64,000 bases of DNA. Origin: Paenibacillus jilunlii. Lineage in GTDB: Bacteria > Bacillota > Bacilli > Paenibacillales > Paenibacillaceae. The DNA lies in the NCBI RefSeq assembly GCF_900102965.1, contig NZ_FNGM01000001.1, forward strand, positions 62,001-126,000, given 5' to 3'. This document shows, piece by piece, positions 54,248 through 62,807 of this stretch. How positions within the stretch are numbered: the stretch's first letter is position 1; every line of letters starts with the position of its first letter. The translations under genes and the position numbers were made by a program. The notes under the pieces are model-generated. The model made no database searches. It was given only the letters and a program-made list of their open reading frames with translations, and was not told the DNA's origin.

Positions 54248-55543
54248 ATGAAAGAGCAAATGAATGCGTGGAAACGGCAATGGCAGGGGCTTATTCAGGC
54301 ACTTGAGCAAAAGGGGGCGGACACCCGATTCAGCGCGTGTCCTCCTGCGGCGGAAAGCGAGCTTGCTGAAGTGGAATCGAGGCTTGGAATCCGGCTGCCG
54401 CAGGAGCTGAGCTCCCTGCTGAAGGAGGGGGCGGGGAAAGTTTATGTCTATTGGAATCTGCCAGACACAGCAATCCTTCCCTTTGAGGTGAGCGGAGAGC
54501 TGGGTTGGGATGCGGACCGGCTGGATTTTTTTGTTCCCCCCGGCGAAGAAGATTCCAGGGAGACGCAGCGTTATCTCAGCTTTCATCCGGCAGGCAATGG
54601 GGATGAGCTGCTGCTGGATTTGCATAGCGCTTCTGGAACCGCTGTTGTGCATTGGGCCCACGAAACGGCGGAATATCTGTTGCTGGCACCGTCGATCACG
54701 GAGTTCATCGACAAGATTACGGCACTGGGTTGTGTAGGTGCGGAGGAATGGCAGTACCCGGAGTTTTGCGGGGAGGCCGGGTTGGACCCGGAGAAGCCTG
54801 CCAGCAGACAATGGATGGCCTGGTTGAATGAATATATCACGCTGACTTTGCCACAGGCACAGAAGAAGCTGCCATTACTCCTTCGCTACGCAGAAATGTT
54901 CGGAATAGATCCGGAGACTGTAGGAGCCTTTGGTAACTATAACGCTGATGAGGTGCTGCAGGCTTTTTTGGAACGGGCAGGACAGGAGCGTGACAGCCAT
55001 ACTAAAGAAGCCATCCTTTCTCTTGCCGGGGATGTGCTTAAGGAAAAGGCAGCAGAATTTGTACGCTCGCTCTGGTCAGAGACTCCGTCCCTGGAAGTAG
55101 GGCGGGGTACACTTGCTTATCTGTCTGCTCAGTGTCTTCCGGAGGATGAAGGGCTGGAGCGGGTCTTCCGCTTGCTGGAGGAATTGGCGTCAACGCAAAA
55201 GCTGAGCGGTTATCAAGCGAACTCGCTGCTGCAGGATTTTCACAGCCGCAGGGTGCTGGGGTGGATGGAGGACAAGGTCGCCTTTCCTTATGGCGGGTGG
55301 GATACTCTATATGTTCAATCGCAGCCCACGCCGTCCGACATTATACAATGGCTTGGCGGCAGTGACGTCCAGCGCCAGATCGTTATTGCTGCGTTTCCTG
55401 TCTGGTATGACAATACGGGGGCTAAGTTCTCTAGCGCGCCAGAATTACTGCAGATCCGTAACCTGCTGGAACAGGCGCTGGATGAAGCCGTGCTGAAGAA
55501 GGAAAAGCAGGCTGTCCGCGATGCACTGGGGCGGCTGGCTTAA
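54248..55543 (+). CDS. SMI1/KNR4-domain protein
   Basis: A 431-residue protein. The N-terminal SMI1/KNR4 (SUKH) domain (about 5-170) has FSACPPAAESELAEVESRLGIRLPQELSSLLKEG and LLLAPSITEFIDKI. The C-terminal 250 residues are helical, with no recognised domain. SUKH proteins often act as immunity proteins for contact-dependent or polymorphic toxins, but no toxin gene is adjacent, so the role is open. GGGGAGG at 54230 is spaced to TTG 54245 or ATG 54248; GTG 54236 overlaps it. Confidence 0.8.
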   Translation: MKEQMNAWKRQWQGLIQALEQKGADTRFSACPPAAESELAEVESRLGIRLPQELSSLLKEGAGKVYVYWNLPDTAILPFEVSGELGWDADRLDFFVPPGEEDSRETQRYLSFHPAGNGDELLLDLHSASGTAVVHWAHETAEYLLLAPSITEFIDKITALGCVGAEEWQYPEFCGEAGLDPEKPASRQWMAWLNEYITLTLPQAQKKLPLLLRYAEMFGIDPETVGAFGNYNADEVLQAFLERAGQERDSHTKEAILSLAGDVLKEKAAEFVRSLWSETPSLEVGRGTLAYLSAQCLPEDEGLERVFRLLEELASTQKLSGYQANSLLQDFHSRRVLGWMEDKVAFPYGGWDTLYVQSQPTPSDIIQWLGGSDVQRQIVIAAFPVWYDNTGAKFSSAPELLQIRNLLEQALDEAVLKKEKQAVRDALGRLA

Positions 55544-55581
55544 GCTTATTTGCTTCGCGCTATAAATGATCCTTCTATTTG
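55542..55581 (+). repeat. Two-hairpin repeat, half copy
   Basis: AAGCTTATTTGCTTCGCGCTATAAATGATCCTTCTATTT matches the first hairpin and linker of 14744-14795. The second (GGACGG) hairpin is absent. It abuts the stop codon of the SMI1 gene. Confidence 0.6.
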
Positions 55582-55668
55582 CAAAATTGTCAATTGCATG
55601 TCTTGTCCATAACAAGATGTCGCTTACAGCCTTGGGATGGTATGATAGGAAGTGGGGTGAATATGATA

Positions 55669-56322
55669 ATGAACAATAAGTCAACGACTGACGAAGCAAC
55701 GAATGAGGTACAAACAGGCGGGGAAGCAACCAGCACACAGAAAACCATGACTGAAGAGCAGATGGCTGAGCTTGTAAAGGCGGTTCACCATAATGGTATC
55801 GTGGCCCTTAAGATGCATTTCAATGAAGTTCAGGGCCAAGTGATGAACATGGAGGTTTATGGCCCGGTATTTGTATTTCATGTATTGGATGAAGCAAAGG
55901 ATGTCTATTCCTGCGGCTTTTTCCTGCATGAGCTGGTTACCAGATTCCAGACGAACAACAGTCCGAATGTCTGGATGGCTTCGTTCTTCATTGACTTGAT
56001 GAAGGTCAAGGGGGGCAAACCTCTCACACCGCCTCCAACCAGTGAAGAAGAAGCCAAGGCGATGATCGATAACGTGCTGGTGCCGCATTGTATTGAAGCC
56101 GTGCGTGAAGAATTTGCACCTGAGCAGGTACATGCCGGGCTGGCCTGGAATGAAACCCATGGTCCGGTGTTTGAAGCCGGATTCCCGGCGGTTACCGAAG
56201 GCAATAACGTATGCGCTATTCCGCTGCATATGCTGTTAATCCATCTGCAGCTGAACCGCGATCCGTCGGAGCTGCTGCTTCAAGGCTTGTATAACATCCG
56301 GAAAGAACATGGCATGGAGTAA
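55669..56322 (+). CDS. Hypothetical protein
   Basis: A 217-residue cytoplasmic protein I do not recognise. The first 30 residues are Thr/Glu/Gln-rich and probably disordered. Two similar segments stand out: ALKMHFNEVQGQVMNMEVYGPVFVFHV and LAWNETHGPVFEAGFPAV, followed in each case by a helix with HELVTRF or HMLLIHL. This suggests an internal duplication. ATG 55669 follows GTGGGGTG at good spacing; ATG 55663 is possible. A terminator follows. Confidence 0.75.
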   Translation: MNNKSTTDEATNEVQTGGEATSTQKTMTEEQMAELVKAVHHNGIVALKMHFNEVQGQVMNMEVYGPVFVFHVLDEAKDVYSCGFFLHELVTRFQTNNSPNVWMASFFIDLMKVKGGKPLTPPPTSEEEAKAMIDNVLVPHCIEAVREEFAPEQVHAGLAWNETHGPVFEAGFPAVTEGNNVCAIPLHMLLIHLQLNRDPSELLLQGLYNIRKEHGME

Positions 56323-56354
56323 GCCATCCCGTGCTTTTACCGTGAATAATGCTG

Positions 56355-56394
56355 AAACAGACCGCTTCTTGTATAAGGAAGAGGTCTGTTTTTT
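56355..56394 (+). terminator. Terminator after the hypothetical gene
   Basis: AAACAGACC (56355-56363) pairs with GGTCTGTTT (56383-56391), followed by a T-run. Confidence 0.9.
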
Positions 56395-56706
56395 TGGAAT
56401 ATAAGGGTATTATGGTGAGAAGTCAGCGGCGTGGAGGCCAGTTGTGGAATGACAGGAATATTATGGGTGAGGAACATATACAATGCAAAGAGAGGCATTA
56501 CGAAAGCGGTTGCGGCAGCGAGGTGCATTTTTGCGGGAGGAACGAAATCGGTTGGGGAAGGAGCTCCAAACGCGGCAGGAATGCTAAACCTGCAACTGCT
56601 GGCTGGTTAAGGTGGAAGTTATACATATGCAAGACACCGGTTGGGTTTCAAGAGCACGTTCGCGCGGCGTGTATTGAGATAGTTCTAACATTCAAGGAGG
56701 AATAAG
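56395..56706. other. Gap upstream of the GH16 gene
   Basis: No convincing gene. Contains TATACAATGCAAAGAGAG (about 56477), resembling the -10 and start region of the antitoxin RNA at 42075, but the rest of that module is missing. Promoter for the glucanase not identified with confidence. Confidence 0.45.
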
Positions 56707-57951
56707 ATGCTGAAAAGAGGTAAAATGCTTAGCTTGCTGGTGATGTTTGCACTCCTGATTACGCTGTTTCCCACAGGCAATGTGTACGCGGCTACGAATT
56801 GGAATCTGGCATGGAGCGACGAATTCGACGGTACATCCTTGAACACATCCAACTGGACTGCCGAAATCGGTACCGGAAACAGCGGCTGGGGGAATAATGA
56901 GCTGCAATATTACACCAGCCGTCCGCAGAATCTGCAGGTCACAGGCGGCAATCTCGTGATAACGGCGTTGAAGGAGTCTTATAACGGCAGCAGCTATACC
57001 TCTGCACGTATAAAAACACAAGGCAAGAAGAGCTTTACTTATGGAAAAATCGAAGCCAGAATCAAGCTACCTTCAGGTCAGGGGTTATGGCCGGCCTTTT
57101 GGATGCTGGGGACAAATATTGACGCACCCGGCGTGGGCTGGCCCAAATGCGGGGAAACGGATATTATGGAGCGTGTAAATAATAATGCTTTTGTCAACGG
57201 AACTGTGCACTGGGATGCGAACGGCCAGGCCGATTACGGGCAGATATCCGGAAATCTGGACTTCTCCCAGTATCATGTGTACAGCATTGAGTGGGACGCC
57301 AAATATATCCGCTGGTTTGTGGACGGCAATAAGTTCAATGAGTTTTATATTGAAAATGGGACCGGAAATACAGAGGAATTCCAGAAGCCGTCGTTCCTTT
57401 TGCTGAATCTTGCCGTTGGAGGCAACTGGCCTGGAAGTCCCAATGCCGCTACTCCTTTCCCGGCCCAAATGCTGGTTGACTATGTTCGTGTCTATCAGGC
57501 CTCCAATGCGCCGAACATCGTGAGCGGCGGAGTCTACACTTTTGCATCCAAAGCCAGCGGCAAGGTGATGGATGTGGTGGAAGTGTCCACAGCAAGCGGA
57601 GCCAAAATCCAGCAGTGGACCAACTATACCGCCGCTAATCAGCAGTTCAGAGTGGATAGCACAGGAGACGGGTATTACAAGCTAACCGCTGTGCACAGCG
57701 GCAAAGTGCTGGATGTACCAGGTTCTTCAACATCGGCCGGAGTACAGCTGCAGCAGTGGGACGACAACGGCAGTAATGCCCAGCGCTGGAGTATCATAGA
57801 TGCAGGAGGGGGCTATTACAAGCTGATTTCCAAAGTAAGCGGTTTGGCCGTGGATGTATCGGGCTCTTCTACGGAAGATGGGGCAGCGGTCCAGCAATGG
57901 ACGGATAACGGAAGCGACGCCCAGAAGTGGGCGCTGACCAAGGTGAACTAG
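56707..57951 (+). CDS. Secreted GH16 beta-glucanase with C-terminal CBM13
   Basis: A 414-residue extracellular enzyme. Signal peptide about 1-28 (cleavage after VYA). GH16 catalytic domain about 30-265: WSDEFDGTSLNTSNW, YGKIEARIKLPSGQGLWPAFWMLG and the active-site motif ETDIME (nucleophile and acid/base Glu around Asp). Then a ricin-type beta-trefoil (about 275-413) with three QxW repeats (QQWTNY, QQWDDN, QQWTDN). Probably an endo-1,3(4)-beta-glucanase acting on laminarin or fungal cell walls. CAAGGAGGAAT precedes the ATG. Confidence 0.94.
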   Translation: MLKRGKMLSLLVMFALLITLFPTGNVYAATNWNLAWSDEFDGTSLNTSNWTAEIGTGNSGWGNNELQYYTSRPQNLQVTGGNLVITALKESYNGSSYTSARIKTQGKKSFTYGKIEARIKLPSGQGLWPAFWMLGTNIDAPGVGWPKCGETDIMERVNNNAFVNGTVHWDANGQADYGQISGNLDFSQYHVYSIEWDAKYIRWFVDGNKFNEFYIENGTGNTEEFQKPSFLLLNLAVGGNWPGSPNAATPFPAQMLVDYVRVYQASNAPNIVSGGVYTFASKASGKVMDVVEVSTASGAKIQQWTNYTAANQQFRVDSTGDGYYKLTAVHSGKVLDVPGSSTSAGVQLQQWDDNGSNAQRWSIIDAGGGYYKLISKVSGLAVDVSGSSTEDGAAVQQWTDNGSDAQKWALTKVN

Positions 57952-57984
57952 CACTCAGGGGTTACATGAGTATCATGTCTTACA

Positions 57985-58064
57985 AGTAGAAACGGCTACG
58001 CCGTCCTTAAAAGGACGGTAGCCGTTTCTGCGAGTCATTTATAGCGTGAAGCATATAAATTCTA
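57985..58064 (-). repeat. Two-hairpin dispersed repeat, copy 3 (inverted)
   Basis: Read on the minus strand: TTTATATGCTTCACGCTATAAA hairpin, then CTCGCAGAAACGGCTACC and GTCCTTTTAAGGAC with GTAGCCGTTTC. Same two-hairpin order as copy 2 but opposite genome orientation. Confidence 0.65.
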
Positions 58065-58071
58065 TATTATG

Positions 58072-58101
58072 AAAAAAACACACCGCATGGTGTGTTTTTT
58101 G
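58072..58101. terminator. Bidirectional terminator
   Basis: AAAAAACACACC and GGTGTGTTTTTT form a stem with A and T runs as its own flanks, between the GH16 gene and the convergent membrane protein gene. Confidence 0.85.
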
Positions 58102-58139
58102 TCCAGCGCCGAAAAGTTTGGCATGGGAAGCCAGGCGGC

Positions 58140-58679
58140 TCAGGCTTTTGCTTTTCTCGGCCAGATAAAGTATGAGCTTGAAATAAGGAGATCAATCCCA
58201 ACTACAACGGTCCATAACTTCAGTATGCTAAAGAGCGCTTCCGTACGTTCCGGGTCGCCGATCCAGATCATGAGTCCATACAGAATCCCGGCTCCAAGGA
58301 TAAAAGCAAGCAAATGCTTCAGCCAGCTTTTGAAATAATGCCTGGCATGGTCTATGCCGTAACGTTTGACCGGTGCAGCTCCCTGCTTGGTTACATAATA
58401 GCGGAAGCGTTCGTCTGCCCAGCTGATCATGCTTTTGCCGAATACAATAGACACGGAAATATAGATGGCTGCAACGGCATGGGCCGTAGTGGCGGAAGCG
58501 CCATTGTACAAATCGATGCCTGCAATGATTAACAGAATCAGATCCAGAACCGGAGTCAAGGCGAGGAAGAACAGTCCCAGCTTCTGGCGTTTGAATAGAT
58601 AACGTGCTGAAAAACCGGCAAGAATAACAACCCAGAATAAGACCTCACAGGCAACAATCGCCCAAGCAACAAAATTCAT
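58140..58679 (-). CDS. Integral membrane protein of unknown function
   Basis: A 179-residue protein with five hydrophobic helices: about 4-26, 35-55, 65-85, 120-140 and 150-170. Conserved-looking elements are FWVVILAGFSARYL, LDLILLIIAGIDLY and GKSMISWADERFRYYVTK. No known domain recognised. Divergent from a TetR regulator with a shared palindrome between them, so it is a likely target of that regulator. Confidence 0.8.
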   Translation of the reverse strand: MNFVAWAIVACEVLFWVVILAGFSARYLFKRQKLGLFFLALTPVLDLILLIIAGIDLYNGASATTAHAVAAIYISVSIVFGKSMISWADERFRYYVTKQGAAPVKRYGIDHARHYFKSWLKHLLAFILGAGILYGLMIWIGDPERTEALFSILKLWTVVVGIDLLISSSYFIWPRKAKA

Positions 58680-58739
58680 AACCCACCCCTTATGTCTAAT
58701 TTATACGCTTAATATATGAAATTATAGCAGCAGATTTTA

Positions 58740-58759
58740 AATAATACAATTGTATTATT
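58740..58759. promoter_or_regulatory. Perfect 20-base palindrome, probable TetR operator
   Basis: AATAATACAATTGTATTATT is exactly self-complementary and lies between the divergent membrane protein and TetR genes. A -10-like TACAAT (about 58787) follows just before the TetR start. Confidence 0.7.
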
Positions 58760-58798
58760 AAATTGCGCGAGAAGTTTTAAGTGTGCTACAATAGGGCT

Positions 58799-59386
58799 AT
58801 GCCAAAAATTGTGGATCATTCGGAGCGAAAATCGCATATTGCAGAAGCGACCTGGCGCGTTATCATGAATCACGGAATGAAAGGGGCGACTGTACGAAAA
58901 ATAGCGCAGGAAGCAGGAGTTTCTCTTGGGGCCTTGCGCCATTATTTCTCTACACAGCATGAGCTGCTTGCTTTTGCCATGAATCTGGTGAAGGACCGGG
59001 CCCAAGCCAGGATTGACACTGTTCTACAACTTGATTTGCCGCCCAAGGAGCAGGTGACTAGGGTGCTGTTGGAGCTGATTCCTGTAGATGACAGTACCAT
59101 GGCTGAAATGGAGGTATGGTTCGCCTTTGTCTTTCATCTGAAATATACGGACGAAGAGTATGGCGAGCTGAACGACAATATTTATCTGGGTATACGCAAG
59201 ATGGTCGAAATTCTGGACTGGCAGGGAATACTTAGGGAAGACCTGGATAGGGATGTGGAAGCGGAAAGGCTGTATGCATTGGTTGACGGATTGGCCCTGC
59301 ATGCGATGCTGGAGCCTGAGCGCCTGGACAAGCAGCGGATTATCCGCGTGCTGACTGGTCATTTGGATTCCATAAGCAAGGTGTAA
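58799..59386 (+). CDS. TetR-family regulator
   Basis: A 195-residue TetR regulator. Helix-turn-helix ATVRKIAQEAGVSLGALRHYFSTQHELL at about 30-57, C-terminal domain of the BetI/PsrA-like type (AEMEVWFAFVFHLKY; ALVDGLALHAMLEPE). The ATG at 58799 lies only a few bases after a -10-like element, so the transcript could be nearly leaderless. Ligand unknown. The DUF1801 gene follows after 27 bases in the same direction. Confidence 0.9.
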   Translation: MPKIVDHSERKSHIAEATWRVIMNHGMKGATVRKIAQEAGVSLGALRHYFSTQHELLAFAMNLVKDRAQARIDTVLQLDLPPKEQVTRVLLELIPVDDSTMAEMEVWFAFVFHLKYTDEEYGELNDNIYLGIRKMVEILDWQGILREDLDRDVEAERLYALVDGLALHAMLEPERLDKQRIIRVLTGHLDSISKV

Positions 59387-59413
59387 GAACGGGATAACAG
59401 AGAGGAGCCGGTT

Positions 59414-59797
59414 ATGGAACCTGTTAAGATCACCTATGAGTCCATCGACGATTATATTTCCCAAGCCCCTTTGGAAATCCGCGAGAAGCTGGAAGCCGTA
59501 AGAAAGGTAATTCATGAGGCGGCGCCGGAGGCCCAAGAGAAAATAAGCTACCAGATGCCAACTTTCTTCCTGCACGGGAATCTGGTGCATTTTGCGGCTT
59601 TTAAAAAGCATATCGGATTTTATCCGGCCCCCAGCGGGATTGAGGCATTTCGGGAGGAACTGGCACAGTATAAGGGAGCCAAAGGGTCTGTGCAGTTTCC
59701 GCTGGATAAGCCGCTGCCGCTTGATTTGATCAGCCGGATCGTGAAATTCAGAGCAGCGGAGAATCGGGAGAAGGCAGCGGCAAAGTCCAGGAAATAA
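59414..59797 (+). CDS. DUF1801 protein (YdhG-like), copy 1
   Basis: A 127-residue protein with the DUF1801/YdhG pattern: TYESIDDYISQAPLEIREKLEAVRKVIHEAAPEAQEKISYQMPTFFLHG, then FAAFKKHIGFYPAP and VQFPLDKPLPLDLISRIVKF. B. subtilis relatives include a frataxin-like iron chaperone, but function in this subgroup is not settled. GAGAGGAGCC precedes the ATG. Probably in one unit with the TetR gene. A second family member lies at 62187. Confidence 0.87.
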   Translation: MEPVKITYESIDDYISQAPLEIREKLEAVRKVIHEAAPEAQEKISYQMPTFFLHGNLVHFAAFKKHIGFYPAPSGIEAFREELAQYKGAKGSVQFPLDKPLPLDLISRIVKFRAAENREKAAAKSRK

Positions 59798-59809
59798 CCG
59801 GGGCCGCGA

Positions 59810-59880
59810 AGGTGAGGGAATGAACACGACAGTAAAAGTACGGAATGAACACGACGTAAGGTACGGAATGAATGTGGCAG
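59810..59880 (+). repeat. Short direct repeats
   Basis: Three copies of (A)CGGAATGAA with partly shared neighbours: GGGAATGAACACGACAGTAAAAGTACGGAATGAACACGACG then GTACGGAATGAATG, period about 22-28 bases. Function unknown. Confidence 0.5.
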
Positions 59881-59884
59881 CGTA

Positions 59885-59927
59885 CAAAAAAAGGGAGCCC
59901 GCTTAGGCTTTAGGCGGGTTCCTTTTT
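59885..59927 (+). terminator. Terminator after DUF1801 copy 1
   Basis: GGGAGCCCGC (about 59892-59901) pairs with GCGGGTTCC (about 59914-59922), followed by TTTTT and preceded by an A-run. Confidence 0.85.
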
Positions 59928-59986
59928 GAGTTCAACCGGAGAAACTGAATGCTCGTAAACCTGCTAGGCTCACCTGAAGCCGAAGT

Positions 59987-60172
59987 TTAAGTGGAAAAAG
60001 TAAAGCTAATTAGCCAAAATTCTGGCTTTTACAGGTTTTAGTTGGAATTTGTTCACTTAATTCAAGTCAAATCCCCAATTATGGGTGGTTTCAGCGGGAT
60101 TAGTGGTACTTTTTCCAACTAGGGTTCTTTAGGAGCAGACGTGGTTGGATTAGTGAACCTTTATCCGCTAAA
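59987..60172. repeat. Dispersed multi-unit intergenic repeat, locus E
   Basis: Units: AAGTGGAAAAAGTAAAGCTAA (about 59989), TTAGTTGGAATTTGTTCACTTAA (about 60038), inverted TTAGTGGTACTTTTTCCAACTA (about 60100) and TTAGTGAACCTTTATCCGCTAA (about 60150). Spacing is 50-62 bases. Confidence 0.65.
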
Positions 60173-60179
60173 GCTGGCT

Positions 60180-60295
60180 GCCCTTTGGCGGCCGGAGCAG
60201 CCGGAGCGGCTAAAGCAGCTCGGCCAGCAGGATCAGCCGGAGCGGCCAAGCAGCTCGGTCAACCGTAACAGCCGAAGCAGCCAGGGCAGCCATCC
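60180..60295 (-). repeat. GC-rich degenerate tandem repeat next to pepF-like stop
   Basis: Two degenerate copies of a unit about 40 bases long (AGCCGGAGCGGC-(T)AA-AGCAGCTCGG, at about 60197 and 60231) followed by decayed AGCCGAAGCAGCC pieces. It ends a few bases before the oligopeptidase stop codon. Confidence 0.6.
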
Positions 60296-60301
60296 TTAAT
60301 C

Positions 60302-62002
60302 TCACAGCTGCTTGTCGTCTACGCTGTTCAGCCAGTCTTCAATGTCTCCAATTACGGAACGGATGCTGCCATCCTCGAAGGGGGATTTCAGTCCGGCCAG
60401 CTCGACCAGATGGAGGAAAGACAGGCTTCCGCCGGCCTGGCAGAGCCGCAGATAATCGGCCCAAGCTGATGTGAAATCCTCGTTCGAACGCTTCCAGAAC
60501 TGGAAGGCGCAGAGCTGGGCGAGCGTATAGTCAATATAGTAGAACGGGGAGCGGAAGATATGGGCCTGCTTCTGCCAGAATCCGCCCTGTTCCAAATAAG
60601 TGTTGTCTTCATAATCGCGTAGTGGCAGATACTTTTTCTCGATTTCACGCCAGGCCTGCTTGCGCCTTTCAGGTGTCGCATCCGGATTGGCATAGACAAA
60701 ATGCTGGAATTCATCTACGGAAACGCCGTAGGGGATGAACTGCAGACTGTCACCCAGATGGTTGAAACGGTACTTGGCAGCATCCTCTTCAAAGAACAAT
60801 TCCATCCAGGGCCAGGCGAAAAACTCCATACTCATCGAGTGGATTTCTGCAGCCTCATAGGTTGGAAAAGCATACTCAGGCACATGAATATGGCGGCTCT
60901 GATACACCTGGAATGCATGTCCCACCTCATGAGTCAGCACATCGATATCCCCGGAGGTTCCATTGAAATTAGAGAAAATGAAAGGAGCCTCATACAGACT
61001 GAGGTAGGTACAGTATCCGCCGCCCTGCTTGCCTTTTTTGCTGACGAGATCCATCAGTTCATTCTCCAGCATGAAGCCGAAAAATTCATCGGTTTCGGGG
61101 GACAGCTCTTTGTACATTTTGGCGCCGTTCGCAATAATCCAGTCGGGATCACCCTTCGGCGTAGCGTTTCCGCTGTTGAAATTCAGGCTTTCATCGTAAT
61201 ACTTCAAGTTCTCCAGACCCAGGCGGGCCGCCTGCCGTTCCTTCAGCTTCCGGGAGACCGGAACGATGTAATCCTGCACCTGCTTGCGGAAATTGGCGAC
61301 CATTTCGGCATTGTAGTCGGTACGCAGCATCCGGTCGTAGCCTAGCTCAACGAAGCTGTTATAGCCGAGTTTTTTGGCGATACCGGTACGGACCTTGACC
61401 AGCTCGTCAAAAATCCGGTCAAACTCAGCCTCATGCTCGGCCATGAATTGATACCGGGCCTCCGAAGCGCGCTTGCGCATCCCGCGGTCTGTCGACAGCT
61501 CGAACGGTGCAAGCTGCGGCAGTGTGCGCTCCTCACCCTCAAAGAGAATTTTCGCCGAAGCAATAATCTGGCTGTATTCGGTAGACAGCTTATTCTCCAG
61601 CTGCAAGTCTTCAATAACCTCCGGACTGAATGTCCGTAATGAGATTTCGGCAATCTGAAGCAGCTGTGTGCCCCATTCCTGTTCGAATTCAGCTCTGAAT
61701 TTGGACTCCACAAGTGCCCGGAAAAAGTCGGTTACATACTCCTGAATAACGGGGCCCACTTCATCCATGTATTCCTGTTCAGCTTTGTAGAATTCATCTT
61801 CTGTGTTGATCGAGTGTCTAATGCTGACCAGGGTTGCCATCGTGTCAAATTCATTACGCAGCTTGTTAATCTCGCTAAAAGCCGCTTTTTGCTCCTCCAG
61901 GCTATCTGCGCTAAGACCTTTCAACAGCTCGTTAAAGCGTACTTTCAGCTTGGCAGCATCCGGACGTTCATACCGGTATTCGCTAAATTTCATGAAGATC
62001 AT
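60302..62002 (-). CDS. M3-family oligoendopeptidase
   Basis: A 566-residue cytoplasmic zinc oligopeptidase of the PepF/M3 group. The zinc motif HEVGH sits in DIDVLTHEVGHAFQVYQSRH, with the third ligand in YEAAEIHSMSMEFFAWPW. It cleaves short peptides from protein turnover or uptake. ATG 62002 gives the best spacing to AAAGG; ATG 61993 (MKFSEYRY, a natural family N-terminus) is an alternative. Flanked on both sides by DUF1801 genes. Confidence 0.93.
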   Translation of the reverse strand: MIFMKFSEYRYERPDAAKLKVRFNELLKGLSADSLEEQKAAFSEINKLRNEFDTMATLVSIRHSINTEDEFYKAEQEYMDEVGPVIQEYVTDFFRALVESKFRAEFEQEWGTQLLQIAEISLRTFSPEVIEDLQLENKLSTEYSQIIASAKILFEGEERTLPQLAPFELSTDRGMRKRASEARYQFMAEHEAEFDRIFDELVKVRTGIAKKLGYNSFVELGYDRMLRTDYNAEMVANFRKQVQDYIVPVSRKLKERQAARLGLENLKYYDESLNFNSGNATPKGDPDWIIANGAKMYKELSPETDEFFGFMLENELMDLVSKKGKQGGGYCTYLSLYEAPFIFSNFNGTSGDIDVLTHEVGHAFQVYQSRHIHVPEYAFPTYEAAEIHSMSMEFFAWPWMELFFEEDAAKYRFNHLGDSLQFIPYGVSVDEFQHFVYANPDATPERRKQAWREIEKKYLPLRDYEDNTYLEQGGFWQKQAHIFRSPFYYIDYTLAQLCAFQFWKRSNEDFTSAWADYLRLCQAGGSLSFLHLVELAGLKSPFEDGSIRSVIGDIEDWLNSVDDKQL

Positions 62003-62186
62003 CAACATCCTTTCGGGTAGCTTGCATTAACATTTCGTTTTCATTATATTATCTGGAAGAATTTTAAGCACTATATAAACGGAAACTTGAGATATATGGA
62101 GGCATTAACGCTTGTTAATCCATCCGGCTATTTGTATATTGGTACTATTCTGTATCACGGTTTGTCCACACAAAGGAGGAGTAAGG

Positions 62187-62633
62187 TTGAAAAACGAATC
62201 GAACAATCCTGAGGATTATATCAGCCAGTTGCCGGAGGAACGGAGGGAAGCAGTAACGAAACTTAGAGAGACGATTAAGGTCAACCTGCCTGAGGGATTC
62301 CAGGAGACCATGTCCTACGGAATGATCACCTATGTAGTTCCTCATCAGCTCTATGCACCGGGTTATCATGTGAATCCGGAGCAGCCGCTCCCCTTTGTCA
62401 GTATAGCCTCGCAGAAGAATTTTATTGCACTCTACCATATGGGGATGTATATGTTCCCTGAACTGCTGACATGGTTCAAAGCGGAGTACCCAAAGCATGT
62501 CCAGACCAAGCTGGATATGGGCAAATCCTGTGTCCGGTTCAAAAAAGTAAACAGTCTTCCCTATGATCTCATCGCTGAACTATGCAGGAAGATTACTGTG
62601 GAAGAATATATCAAGTTGTACGAAGCGAGATAG
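62187..62633 (+). CDS. DUF1801 protein (YdhG-like), copy 2
   Basis: A 148-residue DUF1801 protein: NPEDYISQLPEERREAVTKLRETIKVNLPEGFQETMSYGMITYVVP, then FVSIASQKNFIALYHMGMY and KSCVRFKKVNSLPYDLIAELCRKIT. The TTG at 62187 is chosen because AAAGGAGGAG lies about 8 bases upstream; the frame is open farther without a site. It is only distantly similar to the copy at 59414, so not a recent duplication. Confidence 0.86.
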   Translation: MKNESNNPEDYISQLPEERREAVTKLRETIKVNLPEGFQETMSYGMITYVVPHQLYAPGYHVNPEQPLPFVSIASQKNFIALYHMGMYMFPELLTWFKAEYPKHVQTKLDMGKSCVRFKKVNSLPYDLIAELCRKITVEEYIKLYEAR

Positions 62634-62807
62634 TTACGGACTATGTGTATGATCATTTTCAGGTGACGGGGAGCGTAATCAGATGTAACTATTATTGACA
62701 CCAAAACAGGAATAACATAGGATGAACGTAATCTGGTTTCAGAGCTTGATTTTCAGCAAATACAGCAGGTCTTTTCTCAAATTGCGTATACTTGGAGGCG
62801 AGTGCGG

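Noticed and set aside
56349..56705. 118-codon frame, and a 34-codon charged frame starting near 56484, upstream of the GH16 gene
   Set aside because: The first runs through a terminator hairpin; the second has no ribosome site. Composition does not support a protein.
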